Shown: positions 48,201-60,115, numbered from the stretch's first letter. The stretch is DNA of 64,000 nucleotides from Sclerodactyla briareus (GCA_026419785.1 JAODTK010004666.1:629690-693689); one strand, 5' to 3'. The notes: generated by a model from the sequence alone, not told the origin. Translations and numbers: made by a program.

Positions 48201-49829
48201 ATCCAGAGGGATTGAGTTACAGTATTGTTTAACAACTATTAGGTCAAAATACTGCTTTTCCATTTTTCCTTTTCCTAGAATCACCCGTCGTCAACATTAC
48301 ACTTCTTGTAGCAGTACTCTCCAAAAAGATGACTCCGCAAGATTTTCTAACTCTGACCTCCGCTGACCCTTTGACATTACCCAAAGAGTAGGAAACATTT
48401 ACTCATCATGGGAACCACCAACCAAGTATGAGCTTCCATTCATTCACTTGGGATTATATTATCCTGTTAACAAGCCGGGCATCACACACACACTCTCACA
48501 CACACTCACCCCCCCCCCCCCACCACCCCCAGGCGCCTGTTTTAGAGTTCTGTGGTAGTGGGTTGTCCATGGTGAGTTGCCCTTCATGACCCTTCCAAAC
48601 TATAACCTGCTGTACCTAAACCGCCATACCACATTGGAAGACTGAAGGAAATGGGGGATAGCAAGTTTTTTTGGCCAATGCCATGAGTTAGTGCCATGAG
48701 CATTACAGTTTGTTAATAATGCGAGCATCCCGCAGAGTGCAGAAATCATCACTACGTCAAGCTTACTGGAAGTCTGCTGGTGATAATACATGTAATATTG
48801 GTCTTCCTCATCGAAAATGTTCCCTCTTATGGCAAACATCCTCGTCACGACTGACGTCCATACCTCGGCTATAAAACCACAGGGCATTTACCAAAGCCAA
48901 TTTTGCTATTCTAAATGTGCGCAATTATTAACTTCAGTAATAGAATGTCTCCAGACAGGTCATTGAGGGATCCATTCTAACTCTCAATTGAACAATTCCA
49001 GGGGATTCTAGGAGTTAGAATTGAAGCATCTAAATGTGCAATTAGTTTCGTAATGATTTAGATACAATGTAATAGCACAGTGTCATAACAAACATCCTCC
49101 CCATGAAGGTGTCACGGATAGGGACTACAAAGCTTTCCTTAGCACAGTGGGAACCCATGGTTCATATTCTATTCCCAGCTAGGAAAAAAGCAGGTCACAG
49201 GACGCTCCCAGGAATCACAATTTTTCTTTTTGTGTTCTATTGATTTTTTTTTTTTCGGTCAGATGAAACTCAGACACGACATTTGACATTTTCCATAGGT
49301 CAAAATCTTCAAAAGTTTAAGACTATCTAAATGTCGTAGCATGTTGAGTTGACTGTTGAGGGCAAATGCACAAGTTATCTCTTTGTAGACAGTTTCTACT
49401 CAGGTGATTGTATATTGCCAATTGCAGATTGCATATTTGCAACCTTGGCATTGCCAATGAATTTTTTAGAGAATAGATGAGTTTTTGTTCCTGCCGTATG
49501 AAAGGTTGTCTCCTGTTATTGCTGGTTGAAAGAATTCGACCAACACTGTTTGTAACATGAATCACAACAATTGGATAATAGTGAAGGCTATTCTGTCACA
49601 GAGAGCATTTTGAAACGAGTAATATTCGTCTCCTTTACGGTGGGACACCCATGAAGATCCTCTTCGTATACCCTCCTCCTCAGTCCCTAACACTCTCCCA
49701 AAAATCTCTGGTATGCCCCTCGTTTAGGGTCCGTTAAGAGTTCTAGTAGGAAAGAAGCTGCATTCAATGTCCGATTGATTGACCAGCATTCTACTATAGA
49801 CTAACCTTATTCCAAGGATTTCAATACTC

Positions 49830-50206
49830 TAATTGTCTTTTGACTTGACCCCAAAACATTATGCATCTTGAAATCATCATGGGGAGATACAGACCAGTAC
49901 GATTTGCATCCATCTGGGTGGGGGTCAGTTTTTCGTTTTCACAAGCCAATTTTCCACACTTTTTTCCACTTTTTTTTTCACAAATGACTGCAATCTCCTC
50001 GAAAAATTAGGATTATTGGATCCCATAAGAATTGCGTGCAAAAAGTGTTCAGATTTCAGTTTGACCTCTGATGACCTTGGACCTGACTCCAACATAATAG
50101 GAATCATGTACACATCATTATCATACCCCATACACTTTACAATACACCCGCGCACACACACCACACCCAACTGCATAAATTCCTGACTTTCGTCAGGGAA
50201 TATTAG
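49830..50206. repeat. Hairpin-ended dispersed repeat
   Basis: Same family as 34.3 kb: 'cttgaccccaaaacattatg', 'gcatccatctgggtggggg', a CA-rich tract, then 'cctgactttcgtcagg' forming a perfect short stem. Confidence 0.6.
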
Positions 50207-50809
50207 AAGAGCACTCAGAATTCCATTGAAAGACAGGCAACAAAATCCACACCCCAAACAATCACCAAAATCTCCCCTGAGAATCCTCATATACTGTACA
50301 TCGATGAAACCCATCAAAAAGATTTCAGATTTTATGCTAAAACCTCAAATGGCACCATTTATTTAAGAACCAAAAGTTTTGAGATGACCCTTCGCACATG
50401 TACATCAATTAAATCATTTCATATGCGCCTATGTGTACATTGGAGTTTTCAGTCGATGTACCCACAATGAGCAATGCATAGGACTTCCCAGTACCTTGGC
50501 TGCGTATAACCATAAAGCCAACAGGCTTATTGATTCCTTGACTCTTTCTGACACCATACCCGACATGAGGACAAATGGGAGATTGTATCAAGTCATTATG
50601 GGCAACATAACATAATGACCAAATGTCCCATTTTTTTCCCAACCAATATGGTTCCTGTACTCTCGTGAACAGAAAGCTACACACTAATTTCAAGATTTCT
50701 TGCGGACTTTGTAGCGGTGTTCACAAGCCGAAGTGGTCGTCAAATTTTCTTATTACTCACTTCATCATACCCCCATCCACACTAAAATGAATAGGTCCTT
50801 GTACTACTC

Positions 50810-51375
50810 ATGGGAAAGCTGCATATAAAATTCACTTTGACCTCTACGGACCTCGTGGTGACTCTGACCTTACCTTCAAAACAATATGGTTCAAATTTAC
50901 TCATCATGGGGAACACACATACCCAGTATCATTTCATCCATCCAGGTGGGGTCGAGTTCTTGTGTTTCAAGCGAATTGTCAAAATTATTGAAATTTCACA
51001 CTTTTTCTATTCCTCTCTCGAAAAAGTCTACACCCCCGACTGAACCAAAAACTATGGTGTTCTATAACTCCCTAATAAGAGCTATACACCAAATTTCAAC
51101 TTGATCGGACCACCATTCTGGACTATCTTGTTTACAAGGTTTTCAGACCTTGACCTCCATTGACCTTCAGATGACCTCAACCTACCCCAAACACAATAGC
51201 TTCATGTACTCAATCATGGGGACACACATAACCAAAATTGAAGCTTCATACATCAGAGTGGGAGTTGAGGTTATCGTGTTTACAAGCTTGGGCGTCACTA
51301 CGCACATGCACACACCACACACACAAGCTGTCATGACTGCGTAGATTCCTCTCTGACTTCGTCACGGAATAAAAA
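50810..51375. repeat. Hairpin-ended dispersed repeat
   Basis: Two internal blocks with 'tcatggggacacacata' and 'catccaggtggggt' lead to a CA tract, then 'gattcctctctgacttcg' and 'tcacggaataaaaaa'. It is the clearest copy of the 3' end. Confidence 0.6.
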
Positions 51376-52338
51376 ATCAGAACGTGACAGATAAACCTCA
51401 CATGACTTTGTAAAGTATACTGCATATACAAACTGCTTGGACATTCGTAATATACTCTAGTCCAGCTAGCAGATTGTGATTGATATGTTGCACACTGTTC
51501 AATTAAAACTCCATAATCTCACTGTTGAAAACTGTAGTTTTAATGCACCCACAGAAATTTGCTTTTTATGTGTTTAGAAAAAATAAAATCATATCATCAT
51601 CTCTAAGTAACTGCCATAGATTTGTTCACCCAGCCCAGGGGGTGAACAAGGTAGTCAGCATATAGACTGGGGTAGATAAGATGGTTTCAGTGTAGTTACA
51701 GTTTTCTTTATTATCTACACCAACTCTGCGGCTGATATTGCTCATCTGCAACGACACCCCGTTGTGTTTGTCTTTAAGTTCCATCCAGCCTTTGATTTGA
51801 GATATATTGGATAATTACCAGCTAGAACTCATCGCCACTGTCGGCTGCGCCTCCAGCTTCCCGCTTGCTAATATCTCTCCTGTTACTTCTTCATACTTCC
51901 GTCCGAACCTCTACTCTTCCATCAGAGCGGTGCCAACCATAGGGAGTGGAAAACATCAGGAACCACAGCAAATTTTTACTTTTTTCCCTACACCATAAAT
52001 AGGGCCACTGCCAGTCAACCTTCATGGTTAATACTTTTGTGGCAACAATCAATCTAGCCCGTAGCACCTTAAAAAAATTTAGTCATTATCATATTCATTG
52101 TGTAGCACCCAAAAGTCTCAAGAAGCTGCCACAATTTTTTTCTGGAAATACAGTTATTTTGGGCCCTGCAGGCCACGTTTTTTACAGGGAGAAAAGATTT
52201 CTTCTCATTCGATAGACTTTCTTCATATTTTGCACCGCGATCTGTTTCAATCCATCACCCCTCCCACTCTTTAGAAAATTGCTGCTCATTGCATCCCTCC
52301 GACCTCATGAATTGAACTGCTGGCATATGTACACCTAC

Positions 52339-52412
52339 CCTCCACATCGTCCTGAATCAAATACATCACCCTCTCCCAGTTTACTGCCGTCCATCTCCAG
52401 AACAGTCCACGT
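52339..52412 (-). CDS. FBXL20: FBXL20-like exon E3: end of F-box
   Basis: Acceptor GTTCTTTCAG, donor GAG-G|GTAGGT. With three or four small indels it reads T-W-T-V-L-E-M-D-G-S-N-W-E-R-V-D-V-F-D-F, then Q-D-D-V-E-G. The family sequence is A-W-N-V-L-A-L-D-G-S-N-W-Q-R-I-D-L-F-D-F-Q-R-D-I-E-G. The conserved Trp pair and the D-G-S-N-W core complete the F-box. The exon joins E2 in phase 0 and E4 in phase 1 across an 11.3-kb intron. Confidence 0.88.
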
Positions 52413-53707
52413 CTGAAAGAACAGAGAAATAATCAGAGAATGAGGTGAAACTTACAATCACCAAACAAATCTGTATATGGGTGGTAGAGACATAAAAGCT
52501 GGTGGATGTGTGCCGGAATACCGACAATTTTAAAGCTACATTTCAACATTGAAAACATGGGGAGATTATCACTGGATTGGACTAGAACTTGAACCTTGAT
52601 TGGACGGTATCTTTAATCATATGAATTGAGCAAATTGAGTAATTATGTTTATGACAGAGAACCGACTCATGGGAAGATAGGAAAATATCAGTAATTAATG
52701 TCTCAAATATTTCAAATGATATGTTAAATAGCAAAATAACTTGACTTCCAGTCAAGGTACCTTTTTTTCAATAGTTTCTCCCTATTATTCCTGATTTCTA
52801 CTAATACCATGGAACATTGTGACCATACCTCTGTGATTGCTTAAAACAATGCGGTTGCTGATTATGGCATATAGTGCACTTTTGATAATTTCTTCCACAA
52901 AAAAGTGATAAAACAATGGACTAGTTTTTCTCCACTCTCAATGAGAAAGCTACACACTATATTTGTTCAACTATTACATTACACATTATTTACTGATAGG
53001 GACTCTTCCTAGTTTCTCTGGATATTGACCAAACTTTTGAAGGTCAATAACTCGGTTTGGCCTGCTGATGTAGTGGTTCATTACTTGCAATATCACCAAC
53101 TGTTGTAGCCACATCTGCATGTCCTTTAATCTGCACGACTCTACCTACCTGTAACATTATCACAACCTGTCATGGACCAAACCTTCCGTCATTGACTTAT
53201 CATAACCTTTAATGCAGTAGATAATGATGCAAAGTGCGGAGTGATGTCAAATTGCAGTTTTTTTCTCCATTTCCTTCATTTTTTTTGCCACAACCAAATA
53301 ATATTAACACTGTCAGGGATGAAGCATGAATTGGGAGAGAATGGCACTCACAATCCCTGAACAGCCTGGATCCCGGTCTACGAACAACCAAACTCTTATC
53401 TCATATTAACACAATCTGCCCCCTAGCTCCTCTCCTCCTTATAGTCAACTAGTCACATTCTGGCAAAAGTTAACCCTATCTCAAACTGGCACCCCAATTT
53501 CTCTATGCCCCCAGGCTTTTTTGAGTCACAATATCAAACCACGGTGAAGGGAGCTCGGAGGGGTTTTGTCGTGTGTAGACCCGGAAAACAAGTCATTACC
53601 GGACTCAGGACTCACAATTTTTCAGCAGGGACTGTAGACTGGAAAACCTTGCCGCAAGGTAATAGACACAACAGTATTAGTCTCACACCAAACAATATAA
53701 GCGTCAC

Positions 53708-53763
53708 CTTGGATACCTGGGCACCCGCAAAGACTCCACGGACATCAAGGTATGAAAAAGATT
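53708..53763 (-). CDS. FBXL20: FBXL20-like exon E2: F-box core
   Basis: The acceptor TTCCTCCACAG is followed by a segment reading I-F-S-Y-L-D-V-R-G-V-F-A-G-A-Q-V-S-K, ending at a GTGACG donor. The family sequence here is I-F-S-Y-L-D-V-V-T-L-C-R-C-A-Q-V-S-R with the same exon boundaries. One extra T in a run of five is the only frame correction needed. This is the SKP1-binding helix region of the F-box. A 115-codon open frame on the opposite strand over the same bases is an antisense shadow. Confidence 0.87.
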
Positions 53764-56700
53764 CTGTGGAGGAAGGGACAGCGAAGATTAAACTACATGT
53801 AGCAGTCGTACCACACAAACCTCAACAGAAACTCCACATTGCTGAATCCTGATAAGGAAAGCTGAAAACACTTATCCAAATAGTACCCATCTATGGCACA
53901 TCTCTATTTTCCCCCACCCCCCCCCCCCCTACATAGATCTTTGGCCATTTAATTTAGATTATTTTTCTCAATGTTTTTCTGAGTTCAAAAAAAATTCTGC
54001 CAGTGCTCCACCACTAATGATCTACTGTATGAAATTTTTTTGTAAAAGAAAACTTGTTCCAATGTAAAATTGCTAAAAAAGCCAATACTCAATGTCACTA
54101 GTTAACACTCGCAGTCATGGTTTCCAAATTCATCGACTGAAATCGAAAATTTGCAAAGTAGTGTTGATCGGTATCGAGGTGGATGTGACTTTGTTATTGG
54201 AAGGTTATCCCAATAAGGGGAGAAAAGAAAAAAAAAAAAAATTAGGGGAAAAATTAAGGAGAATGATTCTAAAACAGGATTCTCATACTCGGGAATCCAA
54301 GGAAAATAACCATAGAAACTGTGATCTAATAACTGTTAACGACAGAACTATGTGATATGTGTAGCCGAGAATCAAACTCCTAGTGCTGAATGAACACTTC
54401 TTAATGTGAAGCCCAACAGACTCTGATATGCTAAAATAAGGACAATAGGCTAGGACACTGGTAATATACCATAGGTAGACTTTGACCTGTTGACCTTAGG
54501 GCCTGAAACCAAAGAATAGGGATCATCTAACCCACATAGCCAACCCACAAGCAAAGGTGGGGGATACACTTGTAGCCACATTTCAAGTGTGTTTTTTTTC
54601 CCCAACTAAATTAGACCATCATGTTACAAGACTATTTAAACAATAAATATTCTTTGTAAACAAGCAATAAGCCTGTCACAGTGACAGCTAATGAATGATT
54701 ATCTATTGTGTCGAAAGTCATATGGGTAAACTGACCATTGGGCCGGCCACAAAATACAGTGTGCAAAGGCAAAAACAATCCTACTAACCTCCCCAGACCC
54801 TACAGAAACTACAGAACTTCACAGAGTCCCTTATACCCAAAACAATAAATGGATGAATTGGTAGAGTTTCCAAAGGTGGGGAAAGTTCAAAAATAGGCCA
54901 TGTTGACAGAGATATGTATGGGGGACAGCGCTCGGAAAAAAAGGGGTGCGGAGTGCGATCCGCACCGAGAAGGTCCAAAAGAGCACCCGAAATCGATAGA
55001 GGGGTGCGAAAAAATTCAGTGACAAATTGAGACAACATCGCACCGAAATATCGCGCACCAGCATCCATAAAATTGGAACACCTTGTACGTAAACAACATT
55101 CAAAATATCACACCGGTTGAAGCAAAAATGTCTTGCAATTTCCAGAAAAAAATTAAAAATGTTCCCCCCCCCCTTCCCCCGAAAACCCGCCCTCCCCGAT
55201 AAATAAAACTCAAAAAACGATCGTTCATTCAGCCGTAAAAACTAGGTTATATGCGGTGATCGACTCCTATTACAATGCACACATGACATGAGAAAATTCA
55301 AAATACGAATGGCATGTGCTACCACATAACGCCTTGCCTCGATGGCATGGTTACCGAAGAAGACACGGCCTGGAATTGATTGTGAATGTGCTAAAATCAT
55401 TGCGAAAACTAATAATTATCATCGTTGTCCCCAGTTGAAATTGGGGAATTTAAACCATTCAACATGGCATTGAGAACGTAGCCTAGGGTCTACGCGAGTC
55501 ACAGGCCACAGCAACATTTTAGTAGATCGGCGGACCGGCTACCGCTCGAGTGTTCCAGTCTTAACCACAGGGCCAATGGGAAAAAAAAACCCATCAGACG
55601 TGGTGAGAAAATGATCGAACGTTGATGTTAACGCAATTCAATGGTGTACACACATACACACTGGTTGTGTACGTGTATGCACGGAAAGTATTTTCGGCTT
55701 CTCGTGCGCTGGCCGCGCGTATCGACTTTATGATATTCAAAGAGTATCGGAGCTCGAATCCATTTCGAAAAGCTGGCGTATATTATTTGGTTTCCTTCAC
55801 CGGGAACTGAACATATGCATGCAATAAACAAGATATGGACTCGGATATAAGTAATGAATTGAAACTAAAGCTGAATTATGACTACCCTGTAGGTCGATTC
55901 AGGGACCGAGATACGCGCTAAAGATGTACGTCACAATGCCCAAATATCAGCACCGACATCGTGGGTGTAAATCTCGGTAAAACTCAATGGGACTTACTCG
56001 TTTTTCAAACTTTCCAAACACTTTTAATGTATCATTCCTTCCAGTCACATAACAGGCTGAAATGTTTTCATCAATATTTTGGTAACTGTGCATATAAATT
56101 TGCAACACGCGCAGTACAAAAATGAGTAATCCGACATTAAAAGTTTAGGCTAAGCCCTCAGTGTGCAACGAATAACGATAGGCCACAGTGCGTACACGCG
56201 CTGACGTAATCGCCGCATCCATGAATTGATGGGATTTTTTTAAAATCAGGGAGTTGCCTTACGTAATGTAATGGGCATGTGAAAGTGTAATGTGCTTGAC
56301 GTGAATAATCGTATTGGAATCGGGACCGATTATGGAAAGGATAATCAGGTAATCGGAATAATCCGATATGGCATAATCTTTGAACACTATTCAGAGGTAG
56401 ACACGCTGATACGGTTCTGATCAATTTCGCCAGAATCGGAGCGGTACAAAGCCAAAATGCTAAAACCTGAACAGCAAAGAAATACAAGCTGGAAAAGACT
56501 GGAATAAACTAGCCGGAAATGGGAGGTGGCAATTTCATTCTATCTTACTTTCTATCTACGCAGTAAACTTGCGAGTTGGCTACCCGAATTACCATTCGCG
56601 GGCCCTGGGACTGAGTATCGACCTCCCCCCCCCCCCCTTTCCAACAATTTATTAAACTGCCCTGGAAGCCAAAATGGATCGTTTTTTGGTGAAAAAATCA

Positions 56701-57166
56701 ACTACTGCCGAAATAGATGTGGAAAAGATGTTTGCACTGCATTGTTGAACAAAACGGTGTGCGGTATTGATAGCTAACCATCGCTTGTGTCTTTTAGCCA
56801 TGCTTTGGGACCACTTTCAATGGTTAGGCCTGCATCCCGAAAATCCCAATTAGCACCCGAAATGGGATTGAGAGTGCGATTTTTTTTTAAAAAATAGTAT
56901 ACCCGAAGGAACAAAAATGGTTCCTACCCTGAATAGGTGGAGAAACCCTATCTAAACCCCCCGGGCTGTGTAGTAGTGGGCATGCGCAGCTTGAAACTGT
57001 GAACATGCGTATTGGAATATTAATTGTCAAAGCGAGTATGGACCCATCGCTACAGTCATTTCCTGACAATACCAGGATCTGCTCCCAAGAAGCAGAGTCA
57101 ATTAACTTGACCATAACCAACAAATTAACTCAATAAAATTATTGATTTGAATCACATGTAAATCAC
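53764..57166 (-). other. Intron 1 of the FBXL20-like gene
   Basis: No gene is seen in these 3.4 kb. The part at about 55.2-57.0 kb has more CpG than its surroundings (for example around 55,530, 55,710 and 56,200), which could mark a regulatory region or internal promoter. No core promoter element can be assigned. C-rich and A-rich homopolymers occur at 53,915, 54,230, 55,160 and 56,625. Confidence 0.6.
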
Positions 57167-57224
57167 CTGAGATGAGCTCTTGTGCGTGCAGTTTCCTGAT
57201 TGATCACCAACTAGCTAGAATCAT
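57167..57224 (-). CDS. FBXL20: FBXL20-like exon E1: N-terminus and start of F-box
   Basis: On the minus strand a pyrimidine-rich stretch ends in CTCACAG, followed by ATG and a short segment reading, after small frame repairs, V-I-N-Q-K-L-H-A-Q-E-L-I-S. This matches the family segment I-N-K-K-L-P-K-E-L-L-L-R that opens the F-box. The exon ends at a GTGATT donor and joins E2 in phase 2 (AG|A). In vertebrates the equivalent exon also begins with a Met codon just after its acceptor. Two or three one-base indels must be assumed and the donor is weak, so this is the least certain F-box exon. Its support is position, size (58 nt, as expected) and the match to the missing segment. Confidence 0.6.
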
Positions 57225-58164
57225 CTGTGAGACCTCCGCAAAGTGAAAAAATCACAGAGATTACAAGAAAGTCCTCCAAACTGAGGCTGAACCATACATG
57301 TACCAGCAGCTAGGTTCCACAGACGGACCTATATATCTAATGTCTAGCTGGGCATAGTCAGTCAAGGACAACTGCAGGATGATTCTATAGGGGCTAATAT
57401 CATAGCTGATGAAACTGAATGTGTCAGTCCAACCGGCATTTCATACGACTTCGGTTTATTGCGCAATATCGAAAGGGCACCCCATCATGCAATAATAATT
57501 GATGCCACACTTGAACAACCCTGCAAACCATTTTTAGTTTTCTATTGGAATTCAAACCAACTCATGTCACTTCGGGGGGAACACTTTTTGTCTATGGATA
57601 AGGATTGCTGTAGTGGGTTGGGAGGGTGTTGATGGTTTCTTGGTGAAAGGCGACAACTGAACTTGTGCTAAATGTTGACTTATTCCACCAAATGGAACAA
57701 TAAATACATAACTTATTTCTTGTTGTCCATATTGTGACATCTGCATTTAATTGCGCAGTTGGGATTCCGCCCATTTGTCTGCATAATGGATGGCCAAACT
57801 TTGAAGAACGCGATAACCTCCACATAGGAACATCGTATTGAATGGGTTGACCTCAGATTCCAGTCTTTCTTTTTCCATTCTCCATGATATAACCTCTGTT
57901 GTATCCGCGGCACTGCAGTTTGTCCCTTTAGTGTGGGTCTTTGTTTAGATTCAAATTGACTCACATGGCCATCCTTCCCATAAATAAGAAAATGGACACA
58001 AAGCTGACTCGGGTTTGTGTCGATTTCCCCGTGTATGCAGAAAATAATGGAAAACTCTGGCCTACCATTGGGTCATCCTGAGTGACCTAAGCATGTGCAC
58101 ATGTTACATATGGCCCCTTTAATAGCATGACTTCCCTGTCCCAGCCAGAGTGCAAGCCACTGAT

Positions 58165-58320
58165 ATGGCACCATGCAAGGGAACAACCACCGAAGAGGGG
58201 GGGGGTGCCACATTAAGGATGCAACCATTGGAGGGGGGCACCACATAAGGGTGAAACCACTGGAGTGGGGTGGGGCACCACATAAGGTGAAACCACTGGA
58301 GGTGGGGCACCACATAACAT
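58165..58320. repeat. ~39-bp minisatellite, first block
   Basis: Copies of 'ggcaccacataagggtgaaa' then 'ccactggagtggggt', about four units. The same unit resumes at 59,650. Confidence 0.8.
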
Positions 58321-59649
58321 GCTTCCCTTAACTTTTTTTTTTCACTCGCCCAGCGGCTAGTGATCCCCAATTTTTTGTCGCCCGCATACTATTTTCACTC
58401 ACCCTGCAAAGGAAAGAATATTTACCCATTGTCGACCTCATTGCCTACTGTAACCTGACAGTATTATAGTCGATTCAATAACACATTATCACTGCATGCA
58501 TAGTTGGGCTATTCAGAAACAATTCTCCTCTAATACGTGAGGTTTTTCAGCAGTGGTCATAACTTGTGTACTTTTACAGTATAAATATAAAGTAATGGCT
58601 CAGCCAGTGAAATGAAACTGGGGATTTCAGTCTTTCACAGCCTGCTCACCAAAACGTTATCCCTCCCACCGCAAGTCCCTCTTGTATCAGGAAATTTCTT
58701 GTGATCTATAAATTATGTTCTCTTAGGGCACTATTTTTTCCGTAGAAAGTATAAGACAGGGGTCCTCATTTTTTCTGTCAAATGCTAAACTTGCCTAAGC
58801 TGTTGAATGTACTATCACTTTATACAGGGACCCAGTTTTGCCTGAGCAACTAGAATCCACTGTCTGAAGACACATCGCGAAAAATTTGCTTCAAACTTTG
58901 GTGAAAAGCATTGCCATTTACCAATGTACATGTCTGTTTCATCATTTAACCTTTTGTTTGGAAGAAATCAGACTGTTGTTTTTAACGTTAATTTCAGTTA
59001 TTCTACCAGAACACATGTTTAAATTTAACGACCACTATGTACCAGTTGTGCGAAATATCAACGTGAAGAACTACGATGTTGTGGCATACTGTAGTGACAG
59101 TTGGTGTCCCGTGCCCTGCTGCTGAATAACTTCCAATTGCAAACTTTGTACATCGTGTGCTATGATCGATGTTAACCATTTTCGGACCGAACAACCGTTG
59201 TATTCAATATATACACAGCACAGTAAAATACATTCACATTCAGGTGAGCCAGCTCCGCGCTACCGCGACGGAGACTCGCCCAGTAAGGCTGGCAGGCTCT
59301 GCTATCGCTACGTACATACATGCTAGCGTACATACATGAATGTCAGCTATGTTCTAAATTGTAATATTCGAAGCATATCTGGGATTTTGGTAGTTTTGTT
59401 TGTGGAATTGATGGAATTGACTTTTGACTAACATATTATTGATTTGGAACACGATTTTCTTATTATATCTGTTCTTTTTCGGCGTTACTCTACGCTACCT
59501 CTGTTTCAAACCCTGACGATGATGTTTGTGTCGTTTCAGGCAAAATCATTTCACTCGCCAACGTGGCTACTGACAGTAACATTTCCACTCGCCGCAGGCA
59601 GTTTTTCACTCGCATTTGGGCAAGCCGGGCGACTGCTTATTTCGATCCC

Positions 59650-59815
59650 TGCATACTGGGGGGGGGGGCGAAACCACTGGAGATGGGAGAGGGCACCACA
59701 CAAGAATGCAACATTGGATGGGGGGGGGGGGGGGGGGTGGGGGGGGGGGGGGGGGGTGGGCACCACATCAGGGTACAACCACTGAGGAGGTAGATGGCAC
59801 CACTAAGGGTGCAAC
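59650..59815. repeat. ~39-bp minisatellite, second block with long poly-G
   Basis: Units of 'gcgaaaccactggagatggg' and 'agggcaccacacaag', with two nearly continuous G runs at 59,720-59,757. The unit matches that at 58.2 kb. Confidence 0.8.
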
Positions 59816-60029
59816 TACGAATAATGATAATAATATCTCCTTTTTATATCTCACTTTCCATGTCAAAGACCTGATCAAGCTCTTTTACAGATAGTACCCA
59901 TGATCATTAGTGGCTTGTCACACCCATACCATACCACGCCCCTCTTGCTTGTTCTCTCCGGACGCACTATTTCAGTACGTCACTTCACCACTTGGCCGTG
60001 GGTGGCATGGACATTCATGAGCCATCTTA

Positions 60030-60115
60030 CCCAAATCGCAATCACCTTATATATTTGCACTCCCAGAAGCTCTACCGACTGAGCTAATCCCCTCCGAAGA
60101 GGGAATGATGAAGGC
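60030..60115 (-). repeat. tRNA-like A-box sequence, possible SINE head
   Basis: On the minus strand 'gggattagctcagtcggtag' followed by 'agcttctgggagtgc' resembles a tRNA 5' half. No 3' half is seen. It parallels the sequence at 19.25 kb. Confidence 0.45.

Larger units (their letters stand above)
41060..52338 (-). other. Intron 3 of the FBXL20-like gene (11.3 kb)
   Basis: No exon is recognised between E3 and E4. The intron holds a TIR-like element copy at 41.4-42.1 kb, two copies of a ~0.69-kb repeat at 42.3 and 44.5 kb, and a family of 'tgaccttg...ccaaaacaatagg' repeats at 46.9-47.3, 49.8-50.2 and 50.8-51.4 kb. Two members of that family end in a hairpin. C-rich homopolymers occur at 46,260, 46,860, 47,195 and 48,510. 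Open frames of up to 130 codons at 49,925-50,317 lie within these repeats. Confidence 0.65.
10670..57224 (-). other. FBXL20: FBXL20/FBXL2-like gene, span of the 12 recognised exons
   Basis: Twelve exons on the minus strand read collinearly with the vertebrate FBXL20/FBXL2 protein: start of the F-box (E1), F-box (E2, E3), LRR block (E4-E11), tail and CaaX box (E12). Recognised coding length is about 1,280 nt, or 427 codons, against 423-436 residues in the family. Introns range from 852 bp to 12.7 kb. The product should be an SCF substrate receptor: the F-box binds SKP1, the LRR solenoid binds substrate, and the CaaX tail is prenylated for membrane attachment. FBXL2 and FBXL20 are vertebrate paralogues, so an invertebrate gene may be the single ancestor of both; the symbol is a family label. 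Several exons carry one-base indels that look like assembly errors. The first exon or exons and the promoter were not identified. Confidence 0.93.

Noticed and set aside
48600-48887. 95-codon minus-strand open frame with a TATAAAA-like sequence next to it
   Set aside because: No LRR or F-box signature and no splice support. The A/T motif is common by chance here.
49925-50317. 130-codon minus-strand open frame
   Set aside because: It lies inside a hairpin-ended dispersed repeat and is not conserved in the related copies.
51807-51998. Candidate for the FBXL exon following E3 (a stretch resembling I-S-K-R on the minus strand)
   Set aside because: No acceptor at the right place, and a much better match was found at 40,955-41,059.
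53505-53852. 115-codon plus-strand open frame
   Set aside because: It is antisense to exon E2 of the FBXL20-like gene, whose F-box sequence and splice sites on the minus strand explain the composition.
10670-57224. Calling the FBXL20-like locus a processed or decayed pseudogene
   Set aside because: Introns are present, nearly all splice sites are canonical, E8 and E9 are intact, and the breaks are one-base length errors rather than substitutions.
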